Assembly (NCBI RefSeq): GCF_022869785.1
Contig: NZ_CP094997.1
Location: 496,001 to 560,000 of the forward strand
Length of the DNA stretch: 64,000 nucleotides
Origin: Dyadobacter chenwenxiniae
GTDB taxonomy: Bacteria; Bacteroidota; Bacteroidia; Cytophagales; Spirosomataceae
Direction: 5' to 3'
The notes beneath the pieces were generated by a model that saw only the letters and a program-made list of their open reading frames with translations, searched no databases and was not told the DNA's origin. Made by a program: the position numbers and the translations under genes. Below, in pieces: positions 25,920-34,818 of this stretch (the stretch's first letter is position 1; every line of letters starts with the position of its first letter).

Positions 25920-27262
25920 TGGAGAATAAGCCCAAGGATCAGTATTGGATTAAGTCGGGGTTTATCAATATACTCCAGAACTTCTCCGGCGTTTTTTTTG
26001 GATTTGCTGGATTTTACGTGCTGGTCAGGTTGCTAACGAAGCACGATTTCGGTGTTTGGACGTTATTTATCAGTACAACCACCATCCTGGAAGCCATCAG
26101 AAGCGGCCTTTTGCAGAATGCTTTGGTCAAATATATTTCTTCAACGGATCGGAAAGAACACCCGGAAATTATCACGGCGTCATTTGCTATCAGCGGCATT
26201 GTATCCGTTTTTTGCATTACGACAATTATCCTGATCGCTCCTTATCTGAGCCGTATCTGGGACTCGCCACAGCTGGTTTCGTTGCTGTATTTTTACATTG
26301 CGATCTATCTTTTTTCGGGAATGCAGGCGCAGTTCAATGGTGTAGAGCAGGCCAATCTCCGCTTCAACGGTATTTTTATTACCACCATCATTCGCCAGGG
26401 CACTTTCTTCGCTTATGTACTTGCGTGTTTTGTATTTTCAATACATGTAGAGCTGATTTACCTCGTTTGGGTGCAGATTCTGAGCGCTCTCCTGGGCATG
26501 CTGATTGCCTATAATTTTGCGAAAGACAATCTGGTTCTGTCGCGGAATGTGAGCAAAATGTGGGTCAATAAGCTTTTCAGTTACGGCAAATATGCGTTTG
26601 GTACATTGATCAGTTCGTTGCTTTCAGGCACAATTGATCAGATGATGCTAGGCGCATTGCTATCTCCCGCTGCTTCCGGAGCGTTCAACATTGCGGTAAG
26701 GGTAACCAATCTGATCGACATTCCCGGCAATGCGGTTGCAACCATTGTTTTTCCGCAAAGTGCCAAGCGCATGGAATCGGAAGGGCCGGGTGCGATCAAA
26801 TACTTGTATGAGAAATCGGTGGGGACCACATTGGCGCTGGTAGTTCCTGTGGTGCTTTTTCTTTATATTTTCTCCGGAACTGTAATTCATCTGATTGCCG
26901 GAGAAAAGTACAACGACTCCATTCCGTTATTGCAGATCACCCTCTTGTATTGCCTGTTGGGGCCATTTGGAAGGCTTTTTGGCAACATTCTCGACTCTAT
27001 CGGGAAAACTAAGGTGACGTTTTTAGTAGTGATCGGATCGGCAACATTGAATCTTGTTCTCAACTATTTTCTGATCAGGTCCATTGGCGTGATGGGTGCT
27101 GCTTATGCCACACTGATTTCGAGTATAGCAGGCTTTATAGTTGCGCAGGTTATCCTCAGAAGAACGATTGGCGTTAATATTCTGAATACTTTTGTTTACA
27201 TGTTCCAATTTTATCCTGAGTTTTTGGACAAGCACCTGAAACCAATGCTCAAAATGAAGTAA
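25919..27262 (+). CDS. Polysaccharide flippase (Wzx-like, MOP/PST family)
   Basis: This 447-residue protein has about 12 hydrophobic helices spread evenly over its length and begins with a short amphipathic tail and GFINILQNFSGVFFG. Such proteins move lipid-linked repeat units across the inner membrane. Family-like segments include GTIDQMMLGALLSPAASG and VRVTNLIDIPGNAVATIVFP near the middle. The C-terminal part ends in a charged tail (LDKHLKPMLKMK). Its position among glycosyltransferase genes supports the role of lipid-linked glycan flippase. Confidence 0.88.
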   Translation: MENKPKDQYWIKSGFINILQNFSGVFFGFAGFYVLVRLLTKHDFGVWTLFISTTTILEAIRSGLLQNALVKYISSTDRKEHPEIITASFAISGIVSVFCITTIILIAPYLSRIWDSPQLVSLLYFYIAIYLFSGMQAQFNGVEQANLRFNGIFITTIIRQGTFFAYVLACFVFSIHVELIYLVWVQILSALLGMLIAYNFAKDNLVLSRNVSKMWVNKLFSYGKYAFGTLISSLLSGTIDQMMLGALLSPAASGAFNIAVRVTNLIDIPGNAVATIVFPQSAKRMESEGPGAIKYLYEKSVGTTLALVVPVVLFLYIFSGTVIHLIAGEKYNDSIPLLQITLLYCLLGPFGRLFGNILDSIGKTKVTFLVVIGSATLNLVLNYFLIRSIGVMGAAYATLISSIAGFIVAQVILRRTIGVNILNTFVYMFQFYPEFLDKHLKPMLKMK

Positions 27263-27295
27263 GAGACAGGCAGGCTGAAAGTTTGAAACTGCAAG

Positions 27296-28405
27296 TTATT
27301 TGACCGGCTCAGTAACGGGCTTCTTCTTCGATTTATACTGAAAGCGCATTTCAATATTTATGTAAGTCCACGATGACACAAAGTAGATCAGGGCGAAGTT
27401 CAGGAAAACTAGGTAAACATAATCTTCCGGCTGAAATTTCAAAATTCGTATAAAAAGTACATTGAAAAGGCTCACGAACAAAGCGTGCGTCATGTAGATA
27501 GAATAGGAATATTGGCCTAGCTTATGAAACAGCCCCACACGCTTCATACCCGCCGAAACGATGCCTTTCTCAAAAGCAAAAGTGTAAATGCAGGCGAAAA
27601 ATAAGATCTCAAATACAGCTCCCCAGGGTTTCATTGCCTCGCCATTGTAAATGCAGAGCCCGATAAGTGTTAGTGTGACCAATTCCCCCACGGAGAAAAT
27701 CCACGCAGGCATGGTGCGTACGGAAACGTGTGTGTTACTAAAAAAGTTGAAGCACAAAACGCCGGTAAAAAAACCCAGGATCCCTCTCAAAAAGCCGTAA
27801 TCAAAACTGTAATTGATCTGAAAACTTTGGGAAACCAGCCATAATCCAGTGAGTGCAATGAGCATGATGAGTGCATAATACAGATTGCGCCTGGCAAACT
27901 GTCCTGAGGAATGAATGAAAACCAGCGCCGACCCAAACACGACATAAGCAATCATTTCTGCACTGATCGACCAGCTTGGAATGTTCCAGCTGACGTCGTT
28001 TACGCCAGGCAGCGGCGTGGAATTAATAAGAAAAAGGGAAGTGCAAAAAGTGTAAACATTATTCGCAGGATTGGTCAGGTTGTTCACCTGAATATAGGGG
28101 CTCAATAAATTTTTGGCCAATTCCATTCCCAGAAACGCGATGAGCATGACGAGGTGAAGCGGATAAACCCGGTAAACCCTTTTGGTTAAAAACAATTTCA
28201 GCTGATGCCCGTCGGAAAGCGATTGGTAACTGTAAGCGATCACAAACCCGCTCAGGACAAAGAAGAAATCGACGAACATATCCGAGTTTTCGACGAACCG
28301 GTTGTTCAGCAGCGGTGTATTCGCGAACGGCGCAAGGTGAAAGGCAAAAACCAGGGTTGCAAACAGCCCCCGGAAAATATCCAAAACTTCGAACCTGTGT
28401 TTCAT
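27296..28405 (-). CDS. Membrane acyltransferase family 3 (OafA/YrhL-like)
   Basis: This 369-residue protein has about 10 membrane helices and the family signature near its N-terminus: LDIFRGLFATLVFAFH, with the conserved Arg and His. FFFVLSGFVIAY is also typical. It should transfer an acyl group, usually acetyl, from the cytoplasm to a glycan at the membrane. It has no C-terminal SGNH domain. Its start is one base from the end of the RsbW-like kinase gene, so it could be the last gene of that signalling operon. Confidence 0.9.
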   Translation of the reverse strand: MKHRFEVLDIFRGLFATLVFAFHLAPFANTPLLNNRFVENSDMFVDFFFVLSGFVIAYSYQSLSDGHQLKLFLTKRVYRVYPLHLVMLIAFLGMELAKNLLSPYIQVNNLTNPANNVYTFCTSLFLINSTPLPGVNDVSWNIPSWSISAEMIAYVVFGSALVFIHSSGQFARRNLYYALIMLIALTGLWLVSQSFQINYSFDYGFLRGILGFFTGVLCFNFFSNTHVSVRTMPAWIFSVGELVTLTLIGLCIYNGEAMKPWGAVFEILFFACIYTFAFEKGIVSAGMKRVGLFHKLGQYSYSIYMTHALFVSLFNVLFIRILKFQPEDYVYLVFLNFALIYFVSSWTYINIEMRFQYKSKKKPVTEPVK

Positions 28406-28406
28406 A

Positions 28407-28973
28407 CTAGTGTTTTTTGAGATTAAACAGGCTTATGAAGCGGTTAGCCTTGGTTTTGAGATCATACTCATAAGAAAACGCATCAGATGCCTTCGTGATG
28501 ATCAGCAACCCGAAGTGCTCACTGGTGTCGATGAGTAAGCCCGGCATTTCCATTCCTTCCAGTTCTTCAATGTAAAAATTTGCCCGATTGCCTTGTTCTG
28601 ATCTCACAATGAGCGAATCGACGCCGTTGTGATAAATTTGAAATTCAAGTTTGCCGGAAAACGATTCGATGGGCCACGTGAAGATATTGCCAGTGTCCTG
28701 CTCCGAAACCGACAGCGGTTTTCCCAAATCCTGTTTTTCAAGTATTAACATGCCGTCGTCCACCTTAATGATCAATGTGCAATGTCCGGTTCCCGAATGT
28801 TTCACCGCGTTTGTCAGCAGTTCGGTAATAACCCACTTTACTTTTGAAAATGTGTCGGCAGATGGGGGTGAGGCTTTTGTCCTTTCCACCACATGTTCCA
28901 GGCAAGTATTTAAAATGCCGGGAATTTCTTCCCGGTTACTCGTAAAATGAATCCTTATCGAATCTTGCTCCAT
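28407..28973 (-). CDS. RsbW/SpoIIAB-like serine kinase (HATPase) of a partner-switching module
   Basis: This 188-residue protein has a GHKL ATPase fold. The N-box is VITELLTNAVKHSG (Glu/Asn near residues 50-56), and a weaker G1 region reads EKQDLGKPL. Proteins of this class phosphorylate a serine on a STAS-domain antagonist and can hold a target protein. Here the STAS gene lies just upstream (3-base gap) and a PP2C gene before that, which gives a complete kinase-antagonist-phosphatase set. The C-terminal part beyond residue 140 is not recognised. The target, a sigma factor or an enzyme of the polysaccharide pathway, is unknown. Confidence 0.83.
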   Translation of the reverse strand: MEQDSIRIHFTSNREEIPGILNTCLEHVVERTKASPPSADTFSKVKWVITELLTNAVKHSGTGHCTLIIKVDDGMLILEKQDLGKPLSVSEQDTGNIFTWPIESFSGKLEFQIYHNGVDSLIVRSEQGNRANFYIEELEGMEMPGLLIDTSEHFGLLIITKASDAFSYEYDLKTKANRFISLFNLKKH

Positions 28974-28976
28974 AAA

Positions 28977-29315
28977 TTATTTCGATGCCTCCATTACCTC
29001 CTCGAAGTCTCTGAAAATCTTAAAGACTTTATCCATTCTGATCATCGTCAACAGGCTTTTTACGTCGGGCTTTAATGAAACAAGATAAATGTCGACGTTC
29101 CGGGGCATTGCGTATTTAAGGGCAACCACCAGACTTCCCAGGAACGAGCTGTCGATATAGTCTACATTTTCAAAGCTCACCACAATGAGTTTGGCACCAT
29201 TGGCTACAAGGGTGATCATTTCTTCTTTGAACATTTCTGCATTGGCAAGGCTTGCCTCTTGCGGCAAAATTGTTGCCTGCGTCACATTGTTGATTTCGTT
29301 TACTTGGAGAATCAT
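28977..29315 (-). CDS. STAS-domain anti-anti-sigma-like antagonist
   Basis: This 112-residue protein is a single STAS domain, like SpoIIAA or RsbV. The conserved loop reads NVDYIDSSFLGSLV; by comparison with SpoIIAA the phosphorylated residue should be S56. Its state would be set by the downstream RsbW-like kinase and the upstream PP2C phosphatase. The three genes are separated by only 3 and 6 bases. It is small and soluble. Proteins of this kind may bind a kinase or a biosynthetic enzyme. Confidence 0.9.
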   Translation of the reverse strand: MILQVNEINNVTQATILPQEASLANAEMFKEEMITLVANGAKLIVVSFENVDYIDSSFLGSLVVALKYAMPRNVDIYLVSLKPDVKSLLTMIRMDKVFKIFRDFEEVMEASK

Positions 29316-29321
29316 GAGGGG

Positions 29322-30479
29322 TTATGTTTTTTCAATAAAAATAATGCTCGCATCGTCGACTTGATTGGAGTCGTTGATACTGTCTAAAACGTGGGCTTTG
29401 ATCAGATCAAAGCTTGCTTCATTGCCCAGATAAGGCGTAATTTTGGACACAAAAAACGGGTAATCGCTCTTTTTTGAACCATCTGACGGAATGTCGATCA
29501 TTCCGTCTGTAAAAATGATAAGCTGATCGCCCGCTTTCATTTTAATAACCTGTTTGTCGTAAAAGCCTTCTTCCAGCAAGCCCAGCAAGAGTCCCGATGA
29601 AAGCACGGTGGAAGCCTGCATGGTTTCGGGCTTAAAACTGATCAGCGGCAAATCACCTGCGCCCGTATAATGGACGTCGCCGGTTTCACTGTCCAGCAAA
29701 ATCAGCGACAGGCTCGAAAGTATGTTTTGCAGACTTTCGTCCATATAGATCAGCTTATTGATCTTTTGAACAATAGTATCTAATGTAAAATCATTATCGA
29801 GTACGCAAAAGCGGATGGCAGCGCGGATGTAACTCAGAAAGCCAAATGTGAAGAACCAGGCCTGCCATTTTTTCCCCATAATATCACCCAGAAACGCAAA
29901 GCAAAAGCGCTTATCCACTTGCACAAAATCGATAAAATCGCCCCCTGGATATCCCAGATAGCCCTTATGCCAGAAATGCACCCGAAAACCGGAAATGATG
30001 GGATTGCGCGTGGGAATTGACTTCACATTGAGCGTTTCAGCCGCAATTTTCAGCTCTCTGACGGATCTGACGTGCTCGTTCTGAAGCGACTTGATAATGT
30101 TGCTTAGTTTGGAAATGATCACCGGAATCGGCGTTTCCTTATTGATAAAATCAATCGCATACATGCTCAAACCTTCCATCACCAGAGAGGCGTCGGTAAA
30201 GGAAGTAAGGAAGACGAAGGGAATGTCGCTAATGTTCGGATTGAGCAGTACAGCCTGGCGGAAATCGAAGCCGTTCATTTCGGGCATGTCATAATCGGAC
30301 AGGATCAGGTCCGGCTTTTCCACCAGTAGCAATTCCAGCGCCACCGCAGCCGACTCGCATGCCACGCAGCTATATCCGGCTTTGATCAGTGAAGCTTCGA
30401 AAACCCTCCGAAACATCATGTTATCCTCAACAAGCAGGATTTTGTTTACAGAAGCAGGAGGATCGGAAAATTTCATCAT
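29322..30479 (-). CDS. Response regulator with SpoIIE-type PP2C phosphatase output
   Basis: This 385-residue protein has an N-terminal receiver (residues 13-130) with phospho-acceptor D62 in LILSDYDMPEMNG and FVFLTSF at the switch region. A short coiled linker follows. A SpoIIE/RsbU-like phosphatase domain (about 165-385) carries YPGGDFIDF, AFLGDIMGK, LIIFTDGMID and VDDASIIF with its metal-binding Asp residues. It should dephosphorylate the STAS protein next to it when its receiver is phosphorylated. It overlaps the preceding membrane-protein gene by four bases. Confidence 0.92.
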   Translation of the reverse strand: MMKFSDPPASVNKILLVEDNMMFRRVFEASLIKAGYSCVACESAAVALELLLVEKPDLILSDYDMPEMNGFDFRQAVLLNPNISDIPFVFLTSFTDASLVMEGLSMYAIDFINKETPIPVIISKLSNIIKSLQNEHVRSVRELKIAAETLNVKSIPTRNPIISGFRVHFWHKGYLGYPGGDFIDFVQVDKRFCFAFLGDIMGKKWQAWFFTFGFLSYIRAAIRFCVLDNDFTLDTIVQKINKLIYMDESLQNILSSLSLILLDSETGDVHYTGAGDLPLISFKPETMQASTVLSSGLLLGLLEEGFYDKQVIKMKAGDQLIIFTDGMIDIPSDGSKKSDYPFFVSKITPYLGNEASFDLIKAHVLDSINDSNQVDDASIIFIEKT

Positions 30480-31021
30480 TTTTTGTTGAAGTTTAGCACA
30501 AACAAAAGTACTCCACCAAAAATGATGAGCAATGATACCAGATCCATAATGGTCACACCGTCATTGGCATTGAAATAAAAAACGGTAAAAATCTCAAAAC
30601 TCGGAGGGGCAGGCATAATGATCATGGCGAAACCAAAAACGATCAGCAGGATGGCCAGGATAAACATGACCAATTTTTGGATTGCATTTCTTCTTATATA
30701 GGAACTGCTGATTTTGCTGTCGATCTTATTTTCGGAAAGTAACTTTTCCAACCCTTCCAGAAGCTCTTCCCGAGACAGATTATTGTCCTGATCCAATGCC
30801 TGAAACGGTGCAACGGCCTTTGCCTTAAATGCGGAGCGCCTGAATGCTTCCGCGATTTCTTCCTGATAAGATTGGGATAGTGAATGGTCCACGCCCGACT
30901 GTTCTATGACCTCAATTAATTCGTCCAGCTTTTTTCTGAGTGGCTCTTTTTTGCCGCTGAGTTTGGCCACATCCGGGATATGCGAATTTTTTTTAATATC
31001 AAGCAGGCGCGTAATTTTCAC
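30476..31021 (-). CDS. Small membrane protein of unknown function, first gene of the partner-switching operon
   Basis: This 181-residue protein starts with GTG. It has a charged helical N-terminal part of about 115 residues (KKLDELIEVIEQSGVD and LSREELLEGLEKLLSEN) followed by two membrane helices near residues 115-137 and 157-177. Its stop overlaps the PP2C regulator's start by four bases, so the two are probably translated together. The N-terminal part might present a binding site to the signalling proteins. No family was recognised. Confidence 0.7.
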   Translation of the reverse strand: MKITRLLDIKKNSHIPDVAKLSGKKEPLRKKLDELIEVIEQSGVDHSLSQSYQEEIAEAFRRSAFKAKAVAPFQALDQDNNLSREELLEGLEKLLSENKIDSKISSSYIRRNAIQKLVMFILAILLIVFGFAMIIMPAPPSFEIFTVFYFNANDGVTIMDLVSLLIIFGGVLLFVLNFNKK

Positions 31022-31106
31022 TTTATGAATATCTGATTAGATTTTAGCGGTAAAACCAGGGCTTTTAGTATGGCTGCCAACATTTTCTGCTTGCAAAATT
31101 TACATT

Positions 31107-31139
31107 TTGTTTAAAGCTATGTTTTAATTGTTAAATTTG
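31107..31139 (+). promoter_or_regulatory. Candidate promoter for the GT2 pair
   Basis: TAAATTTG (31132-31139) is a full match to the TAnnTTTG element. A TTG lies 22 bases upstream (31107-31109), a little farther than the 18-19 bases seen at other promoters here. It sits about 65 bases before the glycosyltransferase gene. Confidence 0.4.
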
Positions 31140-31208
31140 AAATAGTTCTACAAATCAATAAAAATATTCCTTCATTTCAGATTGTTTTCAGTGCCCAGCT
31201 CCGATCCA

Positions 31209-32126
31209 ATGAAAAGTGTTTCCATTGTCACTGTAAATTTTAATCAGCTCAGGATTACAGAAGATTTGCTCAGATCATTGGAGGAAGTAAACACCTACTC
31301 AAATCTAGAAATCATCGTCGTCGATAACGGCAGCAAACCCGATCCGGTCCCGGACTGGATAGCAAAATATCCACAGGTGAAATTCATAAGATCTGATAAA
31401 AACACCGGGTTTGCAGGGGGCAACAACATAGGCATTGCGCATGCCGGCGGTGAATATTTATTCCTGATCAACAACGACACAGAAGTAACAGCAGACCTGA
31501 TCGGTAAGCTCGTCACGACTATGGAGGCTAATCCGAAAATCGGTATGATCTCTCCTAAAATCCATTATTTCGACCAGCCTGGCATGTTGCAATACACGGG
31601 TTACACGCCCATGAATTACTACACGGCGCGCAATGCTTGTATCGGGCAATTCGAACAGGATAGGGGTCAATACGATTCGCTGAGCGGTGTCACAGGCTAT
31701 GCGCACGGGGCTGCGATGATGATCCGCCGTAAAGCATTGGAGAAAGCAGGCGTTATGGCCGAAAATTACTTCTTATACTACGAAGAACTGGATTGGTGCG
31801 AACGCATAAGAAACGCAGGTTATGAAATCCATGTGGACCTTTCAGCGCTGATTTATCATAAAGAGTCCGTCGCCGTAGGCAAGCGATCGGCACTGAAAGA
31901 GTTTTTTATGAACCGAAACCGGATTTTATTTATCCGAAAAAATGGCTCAGCGAGTCAATTTTTCATTTTCTGCTGCTATTTCATGTTAGCCGTGGTTCCC
32001 AGGAATCTTATTCAATATATCAGAAACAAAGAATATAACTTCATTCCCGTATTTCTCAAAGCAATAACCTGGCATTTCACCAATAAGGCGGATAGCGATC
32101 ACCTGGGCTATCCCTTGACACGTTAA
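31209..32126 (+). CDS. Family 2 glycosyltransferase (rhamnosyltransferase-like)
   Basis: This 305-residue GT2 protein starts with KSVSIVTVNFNQLRITEDLL, one residue after the ATG at 31209. An upstream TTG at 31182 would add nine residues that do not fit the fold. The donor site shows EIIVVDNGSKPD, the metal-binding region is LINNDTEVTADL, and YYEELDWCERIRNAG carries the catalytic acidic residues. A hydrophobic helix lies near residues 255-275. The architecture resembles dTDP-rhamnosyltransferase-type enzymes, but the sugar is not established. It precedes another GT2 gene by three bases. Confidence 0.88.
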   Translation: MKSVSIVTVNFNQLRITEDLLRSLEEVNTYSNLEIIVVDNGSKPDPVPDWIAKYPQVKFIRSDKNTGFAGGNNIGIAHAGGEYLFLINNDTEVTADLIGKLVTTMEANPKIGMISPKIHYFDQPGMLQYTGYTPMNYYTARNACIGQFEQDRGQYDSLSGVTGYAHGAAMMIRRKALEKAGVMAENYFLYYEELDWCERIRNAGYEIHVDLSALIYHKESVAVGKRSALKEFFMNRNRILFIRKNGSASQFFIFCCYFMLAVVPRNLIQYIRNKEYNFIPVFLKAITWHFTNKADSDHLGYPLTR

Positions 32127-32129
32127 TTT

Positions 32130-33302
32130 ATGGAATTACTATTCTGGCTTAGTCTGTTTGTGGTTTTTTACACATTCCTTGGTTACGGTATTATTTTATA
32201 TGTTTTAGTCAAAATTCGGAGGGCGGTGAAAGGGAATAGGCCCGTCCCGTCGCTCGACCAGGACATGCCGACATTGACGCTGATCATCGCTGCGTATAAT
32301 GAAGAAAGTATCATTGAGGAGAAAATTCAAAACACGCTCGCGCTCTCTTATCCACATGGTAAATTAAACCTGATCTTCGTCACAGACGGCTCGTCGGACC
32401 GTACGCCTGAACTCGTCAGCGCATATAAACAGATTAAGCTGCTGCACACGCCTGTAAGAAGCGGGAAGATTCTTGCCATGCACCGTGCTATGAGGGAGGT
32501 TGATACAGAAGTAGTTGTCTTTACCGACGCGAATACTTATCTGAACCCGGACGCATTGCTGCTCATTGCCAGGCATTATGCCGACCCCAAAGTAGGTGCT
32601 GTTTCAGGCGAAAAACGGGTGATGCAGGACGCCGTTTCCGACGCAACAGCAGGGGAGGGCTTCTACTGGAAATATGAATCCACGCTCAAAAAGTGGGACT
32701 CGGAGCTCTATTCAGTTGTGGGAGCTGCGGGCGAGCTTTTCAGTGTCAGGCATTCACTTTACCGACAGGTGGAACCCGACACGATCCTGGACGATTTCAT
32801 GATTTCCATGCTCATTGCGCAGCAGGGTTACCGTATTATCTATGAGCCGGAGGCATATGCTTCGGAGCTTTCGTCGGAGAACATTAAGGAGGAATTGAAA
32901 AGGAAAGTCCGCATTGCGGCGGGCGGGATTCAATCCATACTCAGGCTTAAAAAGTTGCTTAATCCATTCCATTTCCCAATGTTGTCGTTCCAGTACATGA
33001 GCCATCGTGTGTTGCGCTGGACTATTACCCCGTTTTTAATGATCCTGGCATTGGTTCTCAACTTTGCCATTGTTGCTGATTCCGGTAATGCTTTGTACGT
33101 TCTGATTTTGGTTGCGCAGGTTGCATTTTACTTGGCCGCTTTTTTGGGTTGGGTGTTGGAGAAAAGGAAAATCAAGGTGAAAGCCTTGTTTGTTCCTTAC
33201 TATTTCTGCGTGATGAATTATGCCGTTATCGCAGGAATAATCCGTTTTTATAAAGGTAACCAAAGTGCTGCTTGGGACAAGTCCAAAAGAAAAAGCGCGT
33301 AA
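32130..33302 (+). CDS. Membrane-bound family 2 glycosyltransferase (processive type)
   Basis: This 390-residue protein has an N-terminal helix (about 2-26), a GT2 domain (about 48-280) and three C-terminal helices (about 290-375). Motifs include LTLIIAAYNEESII, LIFVTDGSSDRTPEL, VVFTDANTYLNPD and LDDFMISMLIAQQGY. The segment KEELKRKVRIAAGG stands where the Q/RxxRW motif of processive enzymes is expected. It lies three bases after the preceding GT2 gene, so the pair forms one transcript. It is the last glycosyltransferase of the locus. Confidence 0.88.
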   Translation: MELLFWLSLFVVFYTFLGYGIILYVLVKIRRAVKGNRPVPSLDQDMPTLTLIIAAYNEESIIEEKIQNTLALSYPHGKLNLIFVTDGSSDRTPELVSAYKQIKLLHTPVRSGKILAMHRAMREVDTEVVVFTDANTYLNPDALLLIARHYADPKVGAVSGEKRVMQDAVSDATAGEGFYWKYESTLKKWDSELYSVVGAAGELFSVRHSLYRQVEPDTILDDFMISMLIAQQGYRIIYEPEAYASELSSENIKEELKRKVRIAAGGIQSILRLKKLLNPFHFPMLSFQYMSHRVLRWTITPFLMILALVLNFAIVADSGNALYVLILVAQVAFYLAAFLGWVLEKRKIKVKALFVPYYFCVMNYAVIAGIIRFYKGNQSAAWDKSKRKSA

Positions 33303-33352
33303 CTAATGCTACACGCTTCCCGTTTTATATTAATTCCCTTTATTATTTTCTC

Positions 33353-33730
33353 CTATTCTACTTGAATTAACTTCAACCTTTCGGATTCGTGTTCAATGAT
33401 AGGAAGCAGTTCGTTGAGTTCTGCTGAGATCTTCTGATACATGTCCATGAGACTCTCCGGTGTCTCGTTTTCCTTGATTGCTTTTTCAAGCACTTCTACT
33501 TTTGGCCTGATCCAGGTAAGTCCCGCCATGGTGAAAGAAGGTTTCAGTCCGTGTACGATGCTTGCCGATTCTTTCATGTCCTCTGTGTGTAATGCATTGT
33601 GAAGCGATTGCCAGCGCGGAACTGAGTCACTCAAAAAAGCATCGAAAATCATGTGGAGTATTACCGGGTCGTCTCCATAAACCTGTTCAATGTAATTGAG
33701 GTCCAGGGCAGGGTTAAGTTGTAGGTCCAT
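33353..33730 (-). CDS. Free HPt (histidine phosphotransfer) protein
   Basis: This 125-residue protein is a single HPt helical bundle. The phosphorylated residue is H60 in SASIVHGLKPSFTMAG, the usual HxLK context (here HGLK). It has no receiver or kinase part, so it should carry phosphoryl groups between a hybrid kinase and separate response regulators. It lies at the right-hand end of the polysaccharide locus. With the hybrid kinase and three receiver proteins within 24 kb, a shared relay is plausible but not shown. Confidence 0.85.
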   Translation of the reverse strand: MDLQLNPALDLNYIEQVYGDDPVILHMIFDAFLSDSVPRWQSLHNALHTEDMKESASIVHGLKPSFTMAGLTWIRPKVEVLEKAIKENETPESLMDMYQKISAELNELLPIIEHESERLKLIQVE

Positions 33731-33804
33731 TCAGTAGAAGTTAGAGCTGTTGCAAAGTGAGTTTTTAAGGTTTGCGAAATATTTTTACAAAACTATAAAA
33801 TTTC

Positions 33805-34818
33805 TTATTGACTCACCGAATCTTTTACCGCCTCTTTTTCAGGCTGTTTCTCTTCTTCTTTGGCTTTCTTCTTGAAATATCTGCGGAACAGAAAATTAGA
33901 CCGCAATGCCTGCATATTTTCATCAAGTTTTTCGGTGCTGCTTTCCAGGTTTTGCAGTGTTCCCTTTAAATTGCTGGCGGTGCTTTCGTCATGCAGCAAA
34001 ACTCCCAGTGGACTCGTTCTGTTAGAATTAAGATTTTCACTGGCCGTTTTCAGGTTATTAACCATTCCGTTGGCAGATGTCACGGTTTCATTCAACCTTC
34101 CGATAGTGGTTCTCAGGTCGCGCATGATAACCGTGTCGGTTGCAAAGTCATTTGCTAAGCCGCCTTTCTGGTTCAGTTTGTCGGTAAAGCCCGATAAGGA
34201 AGCCGTCATTGTCTGGGCATTTACAGAAGCTTTTTTCAACGCGGCAAGTGTTTGATCCACATCATTATAAAGACGCTCATCATTCAGGAGCATCCCGACA
34301 GTCCCTTTTCCTTCCAGGATGTTTTTGCTGATCGTCTTAAATGCGCTTGTAATGCCCAGCAAGTTTTTGTTGTTTTCAGACAGCACAGCCAGCATTTCTT
34401 CTGTGCTTTCCATCTTCTCTACAACCAGTTCATCGCCGTCTTCGATGGATGGCACTTTCTGCGTTCCGCCGTAAATGACAATGATCTTGTTACCGATCAA
34501 CCCGTCCGTGCTTACTTTGGCTTTCGCATTTTTCCGGACAAATTCCTGTGACTTCTCCTCAATGTGCAGGATCACCTCAACCTTAGAATTAGACAAGAAG
34601 CGGATGGTCTTTACTGTTCCGATTTTTACCCCGGAATACCATACATTATTTCCCTGTTTGAGCCCGTTCACGTCATCAAATAACGTTTTAACCGAAATTG
34701 TGGAGGAGAATACTTTCTTCATACTTCCTATCGTCAGGATTCCCACGATGAAGATAATCAACCCTATTATAACAAAAAGTCCTACCGTTATGGATCGTTT
34801 TCTTGCTGATGTTTCCAT
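33805..34818 (-). CDS. mlaD: MlaD/MCE-domain lipid-transport protein
   Basis: This 337-residue protein has an N-terminal membrane helix (about 9-31) and one MCE domain (about 36-117) with TLFDDVNGLKQGNNVWYSG and VKIGTVKTI. A long coiled-coil-rich C-terminal part follows, which is Gln/Asn/Ser-rich and ends in a charged tail. MCE proteins form a hexameric ring in the periplasm that shuttles phospholipids. Its ATG overlaps the mlaF stop by one base. No mlaB or mlaC is adjacent, which is common in Bacteroidota. Confidence 0.88.
   Translation of the reverse strand: METSARKRSITVGLFVIIGLIIFIVGILTIGSMKKVFSSTISVKTLFDDVNGLKQGNNVWYSGVKIGTVKTIRFLSNSKVEVILHIEEKSQEFVRKNAKAKVSTDGLIGNKIIVIYGGTQKVPSIEDGDELVVEKMESTEEMLAVLSENNKNLLGITSAFKTISKNILEGKGTVGMLLNDERLYNDVDQTLAALKKASVNAQTMTASLSGFTDKLNQKGGLANDFATDTVIMRDLRTTIGRLNETVTSANGMVNNLKTASENLNSNRTSPLGVLLHDESTASNLKGTLQNLESSTEKLDENMQALRSNFLFRRYFKKKAKEEEKQPEKEAVKDSVSQ

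Noticed and set aside
30776..30810. EF-hand calcium site in the membrane protein at 30476-31021
   Set aside because: The segment LDQDNNLSREELL resembles an EF loop but is two residues short, so it is not a proper site.
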